From Streptomyces rapamycinicus NRRL 5491 (GTDB taxonomy: Bacteria > Actinomycetota > Actinomycetes > Streptomycetales > Streptomycetaceae): DNA of 64,000 nt. The translations under genes and the position numbers were made by a program. Positions 1 to 11,776 of the stretch are shown here, in pieces. Under the pieces are notes generated by a model, which saw only the letters and a list, made by a program, of their open reading frames with translations, did no database searches and was not told the origin of the DNA. Positions within the stretch are counted from its first letter, which is position 1, and each line of letters begins with the position of its first letter. The stretch is taken from the NCBI RefSeq assembly GCF_024298965.1, contig NZ_CP085193.1:2666001-2730000 (forward strand), in the 5' to 3' direction.

Positions 1-2
1 AG

Positions 3-239
3 CGCGCCATCCAGGACGCCGAGGAAACGGAGTGGCGGCGGACCAACCCCGAGGCGCGGGCGCGCGCCGCGGGGCTCACCGGCCAGCTCCAGGACGCCGT
101 CGACAAGCTGCGGTCCCAGATCGACGCGGCCCGCGCGGCGGGGAACAATGCGAAGGCCGACAAGCTCTCCAAGGAGCTCGAGGGCCGGCAGGCGCTGCTG
201 GACCAGGCGCTGAAGGGCCTCCAGGAGTTCGGCGGCTGA
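3..239 (+). CDS. DUF349 domain protein, C-terminal part
   Basis: Open from the left edge of the window, so the 5' part is missing. The visible 78 residues are Arg/Ala/Glu/Gln-rich and predicted to be a long helix (heptad-like stretch RSQIDAARAAGNNAKADKL), ending LKGLQEFGG before TGA at 237-239. This is what the C-terminus of Streptomyces DUF349 coiled-coil proteins encoded next to relA looks like. The family is made of charged helical repeats with no established biochemical role. It converges on relA across a strong hairpin. The family call rests on context and composition because only the tail is visible. Confidence 0.7.
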   Translation, partial: RAIQDAEETEWRRTNPEARARAAGLTGQLQDAVDKLRSQIDAARAAGNNAKADKLSKELEGRQALLDQALKGLQEFGG

Positions 240-259
240 GCGCGCGCTGATCCGCGTAC

Positions 260-297
260 GGCGGCGGCCCCGGTGCGAAGGCACCGGGGCCGCCGCC
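260..297. terminator. Bidirectional terminator between the DUF349 gene and relA
   Basis: A perfect 17-bp inverted repeat (260-276 with 281-297) closes on a GAAG tetraloop. It lies 21 bp after the stop of the plus-strand gene and before the end of minus-strand relA, so it can serve both. Confidence 0.85.
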
Positions 298-305
298 GTC
301 ATGTG

Positions 306-350
306 CTCAGCGGGCGCGGATCTCCTCAGCGGGCCTCAGCGGACGCGTTC

Positions 351-363
<13 letters not shown>
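306..363. repeat. Degenerate copies of the relA stop-codon region
   Basis: CTCAGCGGRC occurs four times, at 306, 325, 335 and 350. The copy at 350 contains the relA stop codon (TCA on this strand at 351-353); the other three lie just downstream of the gene. Confidence 0.7.
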
Positions 364-2882
<2,519 letters not shown>

Positions 2883-2996
2883 GAGCACTCCTAGCGGTCC
2901 GGACCCGAAAAGGTCGGGCTGCCATGGTATCGATCCCGCCACTCCGCTTGCCTCTCGACCGCCAAGCCGGGCATGCCGGGGCCTGGGGCGGCATGG

Positions 2997-3036
2997 CGGA
3001 GGGCGGGGACCCGCGGTTGCGCGTCCCCGCCCTCCG
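2997..3036 (-). terminator. Terminator downstream of apt
   Basis: A 14-bp perfect inverted repeat (2997-3010 with 3023-3036) with a 12-nt loop lies between the end of apt and the start of relA. relA therefore probably has its own promoter between about 2883 and 2996. Confidence 0.75.
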
Positions 3037-3074
3037 GCAGTTCTCCCGGCCCGGTGTACGGGCCCGTAAGCCCG

Positions 3075-3100
3075 GCTCAGACCGTGAGCTCAGACCGTGA
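3075..3100. repeat. 13-bp tandem duplication spanning the apt stop codon
   Basis: GCTCAGACCGTGA occurs twice head to tail (3075-3087 and 3088-3100). The right copy holds the apt stop codon (TCA at 3090-3092); the left copy is beyond the gene end. Confidence 0.8.
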
Positions 3101-3686
3101 TCAGGGCCTCGAGCGGGGCGCTGTCGAGCGAGCCCAGCAGCCGGTCGCGGCCGGCGAGGAAGCCGAGCTCCAGCAGCACGGCGACCCCGGCGATCCGGGC
3201 GCCGGCCCGCCGGATGAGCCGCAGGGACGCCTCGGCGGTGCCGCCGGTGGCCAGCACGTCGTCGATCACCAGCACCCGGTCGCCGGGCTCCAGCGCGTCG
3301 GCGTGTATCTCGATCTCGGCGGTGCCGTACTCCAGCTCGTAACGCTGGGCGAGCGTCGCCCCGGGGAGCTTGCCGGCCTTGCGGACCGGTACGAAGCCGA
3401 TTCCGGCGCGCACGGCGGCCGGGGCGGCGAGGATGAAGCCGCGCGCCTCCAGGCCCACCACCTTGTCCGCCCGGTGCCGGAGGCACAGCTCGGCGAGCGC
3501 CTCGGTGAGCGCGCCGAAGGCCGCGGCGTCGGCGAGCAGCGGGGTGATGTCCTTGAACATCACCCCGGGCTTGGGGTAGTCCGGCACGTCCTGGATGCGG
3601 CTGAGCAGCAGCGTGCGCAGCTCCTCGGCGGAGGCCCCGCCGAATCCGTCCGGGCTGCCCGCCGTGGTCTCCGTCGTCTCCGTCAT
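3090..3686 (-). CDS. apt: Adenine phosphoribosyltransferase
   Basis: Converts adenine plus PRPP to AMP and pyrophosphate in purine salvage. 198 aa, slightly longer than the usual ~180 because of a Thr/Glu/Ser-rich N-terminal tail. Type I PRTase features: YPKPGVMFKDITPLL near residues 37-51 and the PRPP loop VLVIDDVLATGGT near 141-153. The ATG lies 16 bp after the secF stop with a GGAG-type ribosome site, consistent with cotranscription secD-secF-apt followed by relA. The neighbourhood links purine nucleotide supply with ppGpp synthesis, as in other actinobacteria. Confidence 0.96.
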   Translation of the reverse strand: MTETTETTAGSPDGFGGASAEELRTLLLSRIQDVPDYPKPGVMFKDITPLLADAAAFGALTEALAELCLRHRADKVVGLEARGFILAAPAAVRAGIGFVPVRKAGKLPGATLAQRYELEYGTAEIEIHADALEPGDRVLVIDDVLATGGTAEASLRLIRRAGARIAGVAVLLELGFLAGRDRLLGSLDSAPLEALITV

Positions 3687-3702
3687 CTCTCAGCTCCCCC
3701 GC

Positions 3703-4824
3703 TCATCGCCGCTTGCCCGACGGCCGGCCGCGCCCCCGGTTGCGGGAGGCGGGCTGGCGACGCTGACCGACGACTCCGGAGGGGGCCGCGGCGGCGTCCT
3801 CCAGGGCGGGAGCGTCGTCCTCCTCGGAGGCCGAGTCGGCCGTCTCGGCCTTGGCGGCCGCGGCACGCTTGGCCTTCACCCGCTTGGCCAGCGCCTTCAT
3901 CCTCGGGTCGCGCCCCTTGAAATCGGCGACCAGCGGGGTCGCGATGAAGATCGAGGAGTACGCACCGGCGGCGAGGCCGACGAAGAGCGCCAGGGAGATG
4001 TCGTTGAGCATGCCCGCGCCGAGCAGACCGCCGCCGATGAACAGCAGGGCGCCGACCGGCAGCAGCGCCACGATCGTGGTGTTGATGGACCGCACCAGGG
4101 TCGAATTGAGGCTGCGGTTGGCGATCTCGCCGTAGGTGAAGCGGGTCTGCTTGGTGATGTCCTTGGACGCTTCCTTGAGACCGTCGAAGACCACGACGGT
4201 GTCGTAGAGCGAATAACCGAGGATCGTCAGCAGACCGATCACGGTGCCCGGGGTGACCTCGAAGCCGACCAGCGCGTAGACACCGACCGTGATGGTGAGG
4301 TCGTGGATCAGGGCGATCAGGGCGGCCAGCGCCATCCGCCACTCGAAGGCGATGGCGAGATAGATCACCACCAGCACCATGAAGATCGCCAGACCCTGCC
4401 AGGCCTTGCTGGCGATCTGCTCGCCCCAGCTCGGCCCGACCAGCTGGGTGTCGATCTTGCTGGTCTTGACGCCCAGCTCCTTGGCGAGCTCCTCCTGGAC
4501 CGGCAGCGCCTCCTTGGTGCCCAGCTCGCTGATCTGGATCCGCACGCCGCCCCGGCCGAGCTCCTGGACGACGACGGTGTGGCCGCCGGACGCGTCCTCT
4601 GCCGTCTGGCGCAGGTCGGAGGCCGAGACCTTGCTGTTCGGGGTGGTGAAGACCGCGCCGCCGGAGAACTCGATGCCCATGTTCAGGCCGCGCACCGCCA
4701 GGCCCACGATGGCCGTGATGGTGATCAGTATCGAGATGCCGTACCAGAGCTTCCGCTTGCCGACGAAGTCGTAGCCGACCTCGCCTCGGTAGAGCCTGGC
4801 GCCGAGAGTGCCGAGTCGCGACAT
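3703..4824 (-). CDS. secF: Protein translocase subunit SecF
   Basis: Membrane component of SecDF-YajC, which uses the proton motive force to finish protein translocation after SecA/SecYEG. 373 aa. An N-terminal transmembrane segment (LWYGISILITITAIVGLAV) is followed by the first periplasmic-type domain with GIEFSGGAVF, then a five-helix block containing the family-typical TVGVYALVGFEVTPGTVIGLLTILGYSLYDTVVVFD region (quoted only to locate it in the protein; key residues are the Gly-Tyr-Ser-x-x-Asp-Thr-Val-Val-x-Asp string). The tail is long, basic and disordered, ending RGRGRPSGKRR. The ATG follows the secD stop by a single base, so the two are translationally coupled. Confidence 0.96.
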   Translation of the reverse strand: MSRLGTLGARLYRGEVGYDFVGKRKLWYGISILITITAIVGLAVRGLNMGIEFSGGAVFTTPNSKVSASDLRQTAEDASGGHTVVVQELGRGGVRIQISELGTKEALPVQEELAKELGVKTSKIDTQLVGPSWGEQIASKAWQGLAIFMVLVVIYLAIAFEWRMALAALIALIHDLTITVGVYALVGFEVTPGTVIGLLTILGYSLYDTVVVFDGLKEASKDITKQTRFTYGEIANRSLNSTLVRSINTTIVALLPVGALLFIGGGLLGAGMLNDISLALFVGLAAGAYSSIFIATPLVADFKGRDPRMKALAKRVKAKRAAAAKAETADSASEEDDAPALEDAAAAPSGVVGQRRQPASRNRGRGRPSGKRR

Positions 4825-4825
4825 C

Positions 4826-6622
4826 TCACGCCTCCTTCGTGTCGGCGGGGCCGGGGGCGGCGGGACGGCGACGGCGCAGCGGCGGCGTGACCCCGAGGCG
4901 CTTGGGGTCCAGTCCGGACCACGAATGGCCGTTCCCGAAGAACGGACGGCGGGCGAGGATCGTCATCAGCGGCTTGGTGAAGAGGAACACCACGGCGACG
5001 TCGAGCAGCGTGGTGAGCCCCAGGGTGAAGGCGAAGCCCTGCACCTTGCCGACGGTGACGATGTAGAGCACCGCGGCGGCCAGGAAGGACACGAAGTCGG
5101 ACACCAGGATGGTGCGCCGGGCCCGCGGCCAGCCGCGCTCGACGGCGGGACGCAGCGAGCGGCCCTCCCGGATCTCGTCGCGGATCCGTTCGAAGTAGAC
5201 GATGAACGAGTCCGCGGTGATACCGATGGCCACGATCGCGCCGCAGACCGCCGGGAGGTTCAGCGCGAAGCCGATGCCCGGGCCGAGCAGCACCATGATC
5301 GTGTACGTCAGGATCGCGGAGACGCCGAGGCTGGCCATGGCCACGAGGGCGAGCCCGCGGTAGTAGACGACCAGGTAGATCACGACGAGCGCGAGGCCGA
5401 TGGCACCGGCGATCAGACCGGCGTCCAGCTGCTCACCGCCGAGCGCGGCGGAGACGGTGGTCTCGTCGGCGATGTCGAAGGACAGCGGGAGCGCGCCGAA
5501 GGACAGCACGTTGGCCAGGTCCTCGGAGCTCTGCTGGGTGAAGCCGCCGGAGATGGTGGCCCGGCCGCCGGTGATGGCGCCCTGGGTGACCTCGGGGTCG
5601 GAGACGACCTCGCCGTCCAGGGCGATCGCGAAGCGGTTCTGCGGGGACTGCTGCTTGGTCAGCTCGCCGGTGGTCTTGGCGAACTTCTTGGAGCCCTTGC
5701 TGTTGAAGTCGAGCTGGACGATCCAGCCCGCCCCGTTCTGGCTCTCGAAGACCGACGAGGCGTCGTCCACGTCGGTGCCCTCGACCTCGGAGGGGCCGAG
5801 GACGAACTTGGCGTCGCCCTTCTGGCTGCAGGCCAGCACCTGGTCGGTCGGCTTGGCGTTGGCCGCCTTCTCGGCCGCCGCGGCGCGTCCGGCCTTGGTG
5901 GTGCAGTCCAGCTTCGCGAACTGCTTGGCCAGCTCTTCCTGGTCGCTGGAGCCCGACGGGCTCTTGGACGGGTCGGGCTTCGGGGTCTTCGACGGCGAGG
6001 GGCTCCCGCTGGGCTTCTCGTCGGCCTTCAGGCCCTTGGAGAGGGCCCGCCCCTGGGTGCTGGGGCTGGCGGAGGAGGATGCGGAGGCCGATGACGAGGC
6101 CGACGGCGTGCCGGACGGCTTGCCGCCCTTGTCGTCGCCCTTGTCCTGGCCCTTGCCGCTGGCGCTGGCCGACGGGCTGGGGGTGGAGTTGGGCTTCTCG
6201 GGGGTCTTCTGGCCGCTGGTGGTCGTGACCACCGGCCGGAAGTAGAGCTGGGCGGTGGTGCCGACCTGCTGCCGGGCCTGCTTCGCGTTCGTCCCCTTGG
6301 GGATGTTCACGATGATGTGCTTCTCGCCCTGCGTCTGGACCTCGGCCTCGGACACACCCAGACCGTTGACCCGCCGCTCGATGATCCCCACGGCGGTGTT
6401 CATGTTGTCCGTGTTGATCGCGTTGGGCTTGCCCGGTTGGTTCTTGGCCTCCAGCGTGAAGCTGGTGCCGCCCGCGAGATCGATGCCCAGTCGCGGCGTG
6501 GTGTGCCCGGAGACGAACATGCCTCCGGTCAGCGCCGCGATGGCGATCAGGATGACGGCCAAGGGGCGCCCTGGCCTGCCCTGTGACCCGGAGGACCTGC
6601 GGCCCTTCTTCGGTGCTGCCAC
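4826..6622 (-). CDS. secD: Protein translocase subunit SecD
   Basis: Partner of SecF in the SecDF complex. About 598 aa with a GTG start at 6620-6622 (AAPKKGRRSSG N-terminus as in other streptomycetes, AGGGAG upstream); the frame is open to 6655. First membrane helix near residues 24-42, then the long extracytoplasmic P1 region and a C-terminal five-helix block with VVYYRGLALVAMASLGVSA and GITADSFIVYFERIRDEIREG. Between the two halves of P1 (roughly residues 150-255) lies a Ser/Pro/Lys/Gly-rich low-complexity insert rich in SPSPSKTPKPDPSKSPSGSS-like sequence, exposed outside the membrane if topology is normal. Confidence 0.96.
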   Translation of the reverse strand: MAAPKKGRRSSGSQGRPGRPLAVILIAIAALTGGMFVSGHTTPRLGIDLAGGTSFTLEAKNQPGKPNAINTDNMNTAVGIIERRVNGLGVSEAEVQTQGEKHIIVNIPKGTNAKQARQQVGTTAQLYFRPVVTTTSGQKTPEKPNSTPSPSASASGKGQDKGDDKGGKPSGTPSASSSASASSSASPSTQGRALSKGLKADEKPSGSPSPSKTPKPDPSKSPSGSSDQEELAKQFAKLDCTTKAGRAAAAEKAANAKPTDQVLACSQKGDAKFVLGPSEVEGTDVDDASSVFESQNGAGWIVQLDFNSKGSKKFAKTTGELTKQQSPQNRFAIALDGEVVSDPEVTQGAITGGRATISGGFTQQSSEDLANVLSFGALPLSFDIADETTVSAALGGEQLDAGLIAGAIGLALVVIYLVVYYRGLALVAMASLGVSAILTYTIMVLLGPGIGFALNLPAVCGAIVAIGITADSFIVYFERIRDEIREGRSLRPAVERGWPRARRTILVSDFVSFLAAAVLYIVTVGKVQGFAFTLGLTTLLDVAVVFLFTKPLMTILARRPFFGNGHSWSGLDPKRLGVTPPLRRRRPAAPGPADTKEA

Positions 6623-6721
6623 CTTCTCGTATCTCCCTGTCCAACCGCCCCGCATCGGGTGTGCGCGGGGCGGCCACGAAGTCTTGTGGGGACAAGCCCC
6701 CGCCGGAGCCTAGACCGTCCA

Positions 6722-6762
6722 GGGAACCGCGGCGCACCGATCGAGGGCGCGCCGCGGTTCCC
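6722..6762 (-). terminator. Terminator between yajC and secD
   Basis: A 14-bp perfect inverted repeat (6722-6735 with 6749-6762) starts 12 bp after the yajC stop codon. It could separate yajC from secDF or act as an attenuator within the string. Confidence 0.7.
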
Positions 6763-6773
6763 GGATGACGGAC

Positions 6774-7334
6774 TTACTTCGCGTCGGTGCCGCCGTCCCG
6801 CTTGTCGTCCTCGGAGGTGCCCGCCGCGGCGGCGGCGTCGTCCTTGCCGAGGTCGATCTTCTTGACGTCCGTCTCCCCGGCCTCGTCGCCCGCCTCGTCG
6901 GCCGCGTCGGCCTTCTCGGCCGCGTCGTCGTCGACCTTGTCGGTCTTCTCGAGCCCGACCTTGTCGGCGGACGAGTCGGCGTCGGCGGCCTCGGTCAGCG
7001 AGGAGGCGTCGTCGGGAACGACAGGGGTGTCGGCGGCGTCCTCGTCGGGGTCGATGCCGTGCACCACGCGGTTGTACTCGTCGTCCGGCAGGACGGCTCC
7101 CACCGCGTTCTTCGCGTAGATCGCGTGCACGCCGGGGGCCACCTCGAGGAGGACCGTGTCGTCGTGGACCTCCTTGACCGTCGCGTACATGCCGCCGATG
7201 GTCCGCACGCCGGAGCCCGGCTGCATCTCATTGCGCATCGACTGGGCCTGGCGCTGCTTGTTCTTGGCCGAACGCGTCATCAGGAACATGGCCCCGATAA
7301 GCACGATGAACGGCAGGAGAGTCACGATATTCAC
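6774..7334 (-). CDS. yajC: Preprotein translocase subunit YajC
   Basis: Small accessory subunit of the Sec holotranslocon. 186 aa, GTG start, AGGAA upstream. One N-terminal membrane helix (IVTLLPFIVLIGAMFLMTR) is followed by the conserved soluble part with MQPGSGVRTIGGMYATV and the beta-rich VLLEVAPGVHAIYAKNAVG. The last ~85 residues are an acidic Asp/Ala/Glu/Lys-rich disordered tail, longer than in E. coli YajC (110 aa) but common in actinobacteria. Position between ruvB and secDF is the usual bacterial order. Confidence 0.94.
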   Translation of the reverse strand: MNIVTLLPFIVLIGAMFLMTRSAKNKQRQAQSMRNEMQPGSGVRTIGGMYATVKEVHDDTVLLEVAPGVHAIYAKNAVGAVLPDDEYNRVVHGIDPDEDAADTPVVPDDASSLTEAADADSSADKVGLEKTDKVDDDAAEKADAADEAGDEAGETDVKKIDLGKDDAAAAAGTSEDDKRDGGTDAK

Positions 7335-7599
7335 GGGACGGAAATTCCTTCACACGACCGCGGGGAGCGGCCTGGTCTACGGGGGTGGGTATACCGCACA
7401 GTGAGCGGACGGCATACGGACGGCATCGGCGGAGTCTAAGCGAGCCCACGCCAATGGAACAACGCCCGGCGCGGTACCGGGGTTCCTGACCCCGCCATTA
7501 TTGGTCCTCTACGCCATGATGCAGGGTAAGCGGGCGCTTATGCCTTGCCGCGGCCCATCCGGCCCGTCATGGCACGTCACGCGCCATCCTGCCGCGCCC

Positions 7600-7629
7600 C
7601 CGGCTCATCATGTCCCGGCTCATCATGTC
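7600..7629. repeat. 15-bp tandem duplication spanning the ruvB stop codon
   Basis: CCGGCTCATCATGTC occurs at 7600-7614 and 7615-7629. The ruvB stop (TCA at 7623-7625) lies in the right copy. The period is a multiple of three, so the left copy repeats a stop in the same frame. Confidence 0.8.
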
Positions 7630-8711
7630 TCGAAGAGGCCCGCCTGACCACCGGCGGCGGTCTGCGGCGGTGGGGTGAGCCCCATATGCGCCCAGGCCGC
7701 CGGGGTACCGATCCGCCCCCGGGGGGTACGGGCCAGCAACCCCTCCCGGACCAGGAAGGGCTCGGCGACCTCCTCCACCGTCTCACGCTCCTCCCCCACC
7801 GCGACCGCGAGGGTCGACAGGCCCACCGGCCCGCCGCCGAACAGCTTGAGCAGGGCGCTGAGCACCGCCCGGTCCAGCCGGTCCAGGCCGCGCTCGTCCA
7901 CGTCGTAGACGGCCAGGGCGCTGGCGGCGATCTCGCGGGTGATCACGCCGTCCGCCTTGACCTGGGCGTAGTCACGCACCCGGCGCAGCAGCCGGTTGGA
8001 GATCCGGGGGGTGCCGCGGGAGCGGCCCGCGATCTCGGACGCGCCCTCGGGGTCGATGGTCACGTCGAGCAGCCCGGCGGAGCGGTGGATGACCCGCTCC
8101 AGCTCGGCCGGGGCGTAGAACTCCATATGGCCGGTGAAGCCGAAGCGGTCGCGCAGCGGGGGCGGCAGCAGCCCGGCCCGGGTGGTGGCGCCGACCAGCG
8201 TGAACGGCGGCAGCTCCAGCGGGATGGCGGTGGCCCCGGGCCCCTTGCCGACGATGACGTCGACGCGGAAGTCCTCCATCGCCATGTAGAGCATCTCCTC
8301 GGCGGGCCGGGACATCCGGTGGATCTCGTCGAGGAAGAGCACCTCGCCCTCGGTGAGGGAGGAGAGGATCGCGGCCAGATCGCCGGCGTGCTGGATGGCG
8401 GGGCCGGAGGTGATCCGGATCGGGGCGCCCATCTCGGCGGCGATGATCATGGAGAGTGTGGTCTTGCCCAGTCCGGGCGCGCCGGAGAGCAGCACATGGT
8501 CGGCGGTGCCGCCGCGCTGCCGGGCCGCCTTGAGCACCAGGTCCAGCTGTTCGCGGACCCGCTCCTGCCCGACGAACTCGCCGAGGTCCTGGGGGCGCAG
8601 CGCGGCCTCCACCGCCTGGTCGTCGCCGTCCGCGTCGGCGCCCACCAGCCTGCCGCCCGCGCCGGACGGGGCGTCGTCGGCGGTGGCCGGAGGGGTCTCG
8701 TCCCAGTTCAC
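7623..8711 (-). CDS. ruvB: Holliday junction DNA helicase RuvB
   Basis: AAA+ motor that, with RuvA, drives branch migration of Holliday junctions in recombinational repair. 362 aa, GTG start. Short acidic N-terminal extension, then [20 protein letters not shown], Walker [12 protein letters not shown], Walker [10 protein letters not shown], sensor region [10 protein letters not shown], arginine finger region LRDRFGF, and a C-terminal winged helix with [13 protein letters not shown]. It is 67 bp downstream of ruvA in a ruvC-ruvA-ruvB operon. Confidence 0.97.
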   Translation of the reverse strand: MNWDETPPATADDAPSGAGGRLVGADADGDDQAVEAALRPQDLGEFVGQERVREQLDLVLKAARQRGGTADHVLLSGAPGLGKTTLSMIIAAEMGAPIRITSGPAIQHAGDLAAILSSLTEGEVLFLDEIHRMSRPAEEMLYMAMEDFRVDVIVGKGPGATAIPLELPPFTLVGATTRAGLLPPPLRDRFGFTGHMEFYAPAELERVIHRSAGLLDVTIDPEGASEIAGRSRGTPRISNRLLRRVRDYAQVKADGVITREIAASALAVYDVDERGLDRLDRAVLSALLKLFGGGPVGLSTLAVAVGEERETVEEVAEPFLVREGLLARTPRGRIGTPAAWAHMGLTPPPQTAAGGQAGLFET

Positions 8712-8778
8712 TGCGTTTCGCCTCGCGATGTCGTCTTCGGTGGTGCCGCCGGTCGCGGCCTGCCGCGGCCGCGGTGGC

Positions 8779-9399
8779 TCACCGTGTGCGGTTCAGGGTC
8801 TGCAGGGCGGCCCGCAGCAGCTGAGCCACCTGGGGCGTACCGCCCGCCGCCACCGTTTCCTCGGCCCGCGGGGTGACGGCGGCGACCGCCTCGTCCGCCT
8901 CGCGGGTGGCGTAGCCGAGGCCGACCAGCGCGGTGTGCAGCTGATCGCTCCAGCCGGGGGCGGCCGCCGAGCGGGCGCCGGGCACGGCGGAGCCGAGCGG
9001 CTCGCCGAGCCGGTCCTTGAGCTCCAGCAGCAGCCGCTGCGCCCCCTTCTTGCCGATGCCGGGGACGGCGGTGAGCGCCTTCTCGTCCCCGGTGGACACC
9101 GCGAGCCGCAGCGCGTCCGGGGAGTGCACGGCCAGCATGGCCTGGGCCAGCCGGGGGCCGACCCCGCTGGCGGTCTGGAGCAGTTCGAAGGCCTGGCGCT
9201 CGTCGTCGTCGGCGAAGCCGTAGAGGGTCAGCGAATCCTCACGGACGACGAGGGAGGTGGCCAGCCGGGCCTGCTGTCCGACGCGCAGTCCGGCCAGGGT
9301 GGCCGGGGTGCACTGGACCGCCATCCCGACCCCGCCGACCTCGATCACGGCGGTGTCCGGGGCGACGGCCGCCACCGGACCGGAGACGAACGCGATCAT
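8779..9399 (-). CDS. ruvA: Holliday junction branch migration protein RuvA
   Basis: Tetramer that binds four-way junctions and loads RuvB. 206 aa. N-terminal OB fold ([25 protein letters not shown]), tandem helix-hairpin-helix region with [16 protein letters not shown] and [20 protein letters not shown], and a C-terminal three-helix domain ([18 protein letters not shown]) that contacts RuvB. The ATG at 9397-9399 overlaps the ruvC stop as ATGA, so ruvC and ruvA are translationally coupled. Confidence 0.97.
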   Translation of the reverse strand: MIAFVSGPVAAVAPDTAVIEVGGVGMAVQCTPATLAGLRVGQQARLATSLVVREDSLTLYGFADDDERQAFELLQTASGVGPRLAQAMLAVHSPDALRLAVSTGDEKALTAVPGIGKKGAQRLLLELKDRLGEPLGSAVPGARSAAAPGWSDQLHTALVGLGYATREADEAVAAVTPRAEETVAAGGTPQVAQLLRAALQTLNRTR

Positions 9400-10055
9400 G
9401 AGGTACGGCCTTTCGTGGTACGCGCGCTGCTCGGGGTGCCGGCGGGGCTCGTCGGGCGGGCGGGACTCGGGGTGCGGGTGGGGTCCGTGGTGCGGGCGGA
9501 GTTTGTGGTGCGGGCGGAGTTTGTGGTGCGGGCGGAGTTTGTGGTGCGGTGGGCGGCGACGGCCTGCTGGAGGCGGTTGGTCGCGGGGGCCCGCCAGATA
9601 TGGCAGATGGCGAGCGCCAGCGCGTCCGCGGCATCGGCCGGTTTGGGCGGTGCGTCCAGCCGCAGCAGCCGGGTCACCATCGAGCCGACCTGCGCCTTGT
9701 CGGCGCGCCCGGATCCGGTGACGGCGGCCTTGACCTCGCTGGGGGTGTGCAGCGCGACCGGCAGCCCGCGGCGGGCCGCGCACAGCATGGCGACGGCGCT
9801 GGCCTGCGCGGTGCCCATGACGGTACGGACGTTGTGCTGGCTGAACACCCGCTCCACGGCGACGCATTCGGGCCGGTGGGCGTCCAGCCACTGCTCGATG
9901 CCGCGCTCGATGAGGACGAGCCGGTCGGCGGTCGCGGTATCCGCCCCGGTCCGTATGACGCCGACGCCGAGCATCCGCAGCGGGCGGCCCGCGACCCCCT
10001 CGACCACGCCGACGCCGCACCTGGTCAGCCCCGGGTCCACGCCCAGCACACGCAC
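9396..10055 (-). CDS. ruvC: Crossover junction endodeoxyribonuclease RuvC
   Basis: Resolvase that nicks Holliday junctions symmetrically. 219 aa, GTG start, GGGAGGGG upstream. RNase H-like fold with the first catalytic Asp in [14 protein letters not shown], Glu in [14 protein letters not shown], and the C-terminal acidic pair in [12 protein letters not shown]. The core ends near residue 165. The remaining ~50 residues are a low-complexity tail with NSARTT repeated three times, encoded by an 18-bp tandem repeat. Typical RuvC proteins are ~165-185 aa, so this tail is an add-on. Confidence 0.96.
   Translation of the reverse strand: MRVLGVDPGLTRCGVGVVEGVAGRPLRMLGVGVIRTGADTATADRLVLIERGIEQWLDAHRPECVAVERVFSQHNVRTVMGTAQASAVAMLCAARRGLPVALHTPSEVKAAVTGSGRADKAQVGSMVTRLLRLDAPPKPADAADALALAICHIWRAPATNRLQQAVAAHRTTNSARTTNSARTTNSARTTDPTRTPSPARPTSPAGTPSSARTTKGRTS
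9487..9540. repeat. Three perfect 18-bp tandem repeats inside ruvC
   Basis: The unit GTGGTGCGGGCGGAGTTT occurs at 9487, 9505 and 9523, with a 9-bp partial copy at 9541. It is in frame and encodes three copies of the hexapeptide NSARTT in the C-terminal tail of RuvC. Confidence 0.95.
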
Positions 10056-10138
10056 CGCGCCCCTCCCCTCACCGCGCTTCGGTCATCTGTTCCTGCGCAG
10101 GCTAGCGGCTGCCGCCGACAACGCCCGCGGACAACGCC

Positions 10139-10173
10139 GACGGGCCGGTGGGGTGCTGCCCCGCCGGCCCGTC
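10139..10173 (-). terminator. Terminator between yebC and ruvC
   Basis: A 15-bp stem (10139-10153 with 10159-10173, one G-T pair) with a 5-nt loop lies 34 bp after the yebC stop, suggesting that ruvCAB also has a separate promoter. Confidence 0.75.
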
Positions 10174-10206
10174 CCTGTCGTCGTCGACCGCCGTGCCGAT
10201 CCGCCG

Positions 10207-10959
10207 TCAGGCGTCCACCTTGGCCATGACCTCGTCGGAGACGTCGAAGTTGGCGAAGACGTTCTGCACGTCGTCGCTGTCCTCGAGAGCGTCGATCAGC
10301 TTGAAGATCTTGCGCGCGGCGTCTTCCTCGAGCTGGACCTGCATCGTGGGCACGAAGTTGGCATCGGCCGAGTCGTAGTCGATGCCCGCCTCCTGGAGGG
10401 CGGTGCGGACCGCGACCAGGTCGGTGGCCTCGCTGATGACCTCGAAGGACTCACCGAGGTCGTTGACCTCCTCGGCGCCCGCGTCCAGGACCGCGCCCAG
10501 CACGTCGTCCTCGGTGAGCTCCCCCTTGGGGACGATGACGACGCCCTTGCGGTTGAACAGGTACGACACGGAGCCCGGGTCGGCCATCGAGCCGCCGTTG
10601 CGCGTCATCGCGACGCGGACGTCGGAGGCGGCGCGGTTGCGGTTGTCGGTCAGACACTCGATGAGGACGGCCACGCCGTTGGGGCCGTAGCCCTCGTACA
10701 TGATCGTCTCGTACTCGGCGCCACCGGCCTCGAGACCGGCACCACGCTTGACCGCGCTGTCGATGTTCTTGTTCGGAACCGAACTCTTCTTCGCCTTCTG
10801 GATGGCGTCGAAGAGCGTCGGGTTGCCCTCCGGATCGGCACCGCCCATCCGGGCCGCGACCTCGACGTTCTTGATCAGCTTCGCGAAGAGCTTGCCGCGC
10901 TTGGCATCGATCACGGCCTTCTTGTGCTTCGTCGTAGCCCATTTAGAGTGGCCGGACAT
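10207..10959 (-). CDS. yebC: YebC/PmpR family protein
   Basis: Member of the YebC/TACO1 family, described as transcriptional regulators or, more recently, as factors easing translation of difficult sequences. 250 aa, the standard length. The signature N-terminus [28 protein letters not shown] is intact (family hallmark residues Gly-His-Ser-Lys-Trp and the Lys-Arg-Gly-Lys box), as are [23 protein letters not shown] and the C-terminal AFxxDxxD-like end. AGGAG lies 9 bp before the ATG. Its place between pdxT and ruvC is the common actinobacterial order. Confidence 0.95.
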   Translation of the reverse strand: MSGHSKWATTKHKKAVIDAKRGKLFAKLIKNVEVAARMGGADPEGNPTLFDAIQKAKKSSVPNKNIDSAVKRGAGLEAGGAEYETIMYEGYGPNGVAVLIECLTDNRNRAASDVRVAMTRNGGSMADPGSVSYLFNRKGVVIVPKGELTEDDVLGAVLDAGAEEVNDLGESFEVISEATDLVAVRTALQEAGIDYDSADANFVPTMQVQLEEDAARKIFKLIDALEDSDDVQNVFANFDVSDEVMAKVDA

Positions 10960-11064
10960 CCGCCTGTCTCCTTCGCGTAACCCATTGCTGTACGAACGCC
11001 TGAGATCCTACCGGGACAGGCCCGGCCTGCGGCGAGGTCTCCCGCCACCATCCTCCGCCGACGG

Positions 11065-11685
11065 TTACGCGCGCCGCACCATCTCGACGAAGAGCCGGTG
11101 CACCCGGTGGTCCCCGGTCAGCTCGGGGTGGAACGAGGTCGCCAGGACCTTGCCCTGCCGTACGGCGACGGTGTGCCCGTCGAACGTCGCGAGCACCTCG
11201 GCACCGCCGCCCACGGACTCGACCCACGGTGCGCGGATGAAGACCCCCTCGACCGGGCCGTCGTCGATGCCCTGGATGTCGACCTCGGCCTCGAAGGACT
11301 CGTTCTGACGGCCGAAGGCGTTACGGCGCACGATCATGTCGATGCCGCCGATGGTCTCCTGGTCGTCCCGGCCGTCGAGGATCTTGTCCGCGAGCATGAT
11401 CATGCCCGCGCACGTACCGTACACCGGCATCCCGGCCCTGACCCGCTCGCGCAGCGGTTCCAGCAGCCCGAAGATGATCGCGAGCTTGGACATGGTGGTC
11501 GACTCGCCCCCGGGGATCACCAGGGCCGCGACCTCGGCGAGCTCCTCGGGCCTGCGGACCTGCCGGGGGGTGGCCCCGGCCGCGGTGAGCGCGGCGAGAT
11601 GCTCGCGGACATCGCCCTGGAGGGCGAGCACACCGATCACGGGGGCGTCGGCGGTGGACGTTGCCGGTGTGGACGACGTAGTCAC
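11065..11685 (-). CDS. pdxT: Glutaminase subunit of PLP synthase
   Basis: Hydrolyses glutamine and channels ammonia to PdxS for pyridoxal 5'-phosphate synthesis. About 206 aa with a GTG start at 11683-11685; the frame is open to 11745, but the extra 20 residues resemble nothing in the family. Class I amidotransferase motifs: [14 protein letters not shown], oxyanion region [14 protein letters not shown], nucleophile Cys in [12 protein letters not shown], and catalytic His/Glu in [13 protein letters not shown]. It follows pdxS with ~90 bp between them and is presumably cotranscribed. Confidence 0.95.
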   Translation of the reverse strand: MTTSSTPATSTADAPVIGVLALQGDVREHLAALTAAGATPRQVRRPEELAEVAALVIPGGESTTMSKLAIIFGLLEPLRERVRAGMPVYGTCAGMIMLADKILDGRDDQETIGGIDMIVRRNAFGRQNESFEAEVDIQGIDDGPVEGVFIRAPWVESVGGGAEVLATFDGHTVAVRQGKVLATSFHPELTGDHRVHRLFVEMVRRA

Positions 11686-11776
11686 GGAAGCGAAGACCTC
11701 TCGAACGTCAGGGGCACCACGCGCCGGGCCGCCGGGCCGGGACACGTGGTGCCATGTGGTGCCGTACGGACGCCTG

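Noticed and set aside
9487..9549. CRISPR-like array
   Set aside because: The 18-bp units are directly adjacent without spacers and lie in frame inside ruvC.
10139..10173. Small RNA gene after yebC
   Set aside because: A single GC stem right after a stop codon is explained by termination; nothing else supports an RNA gene.
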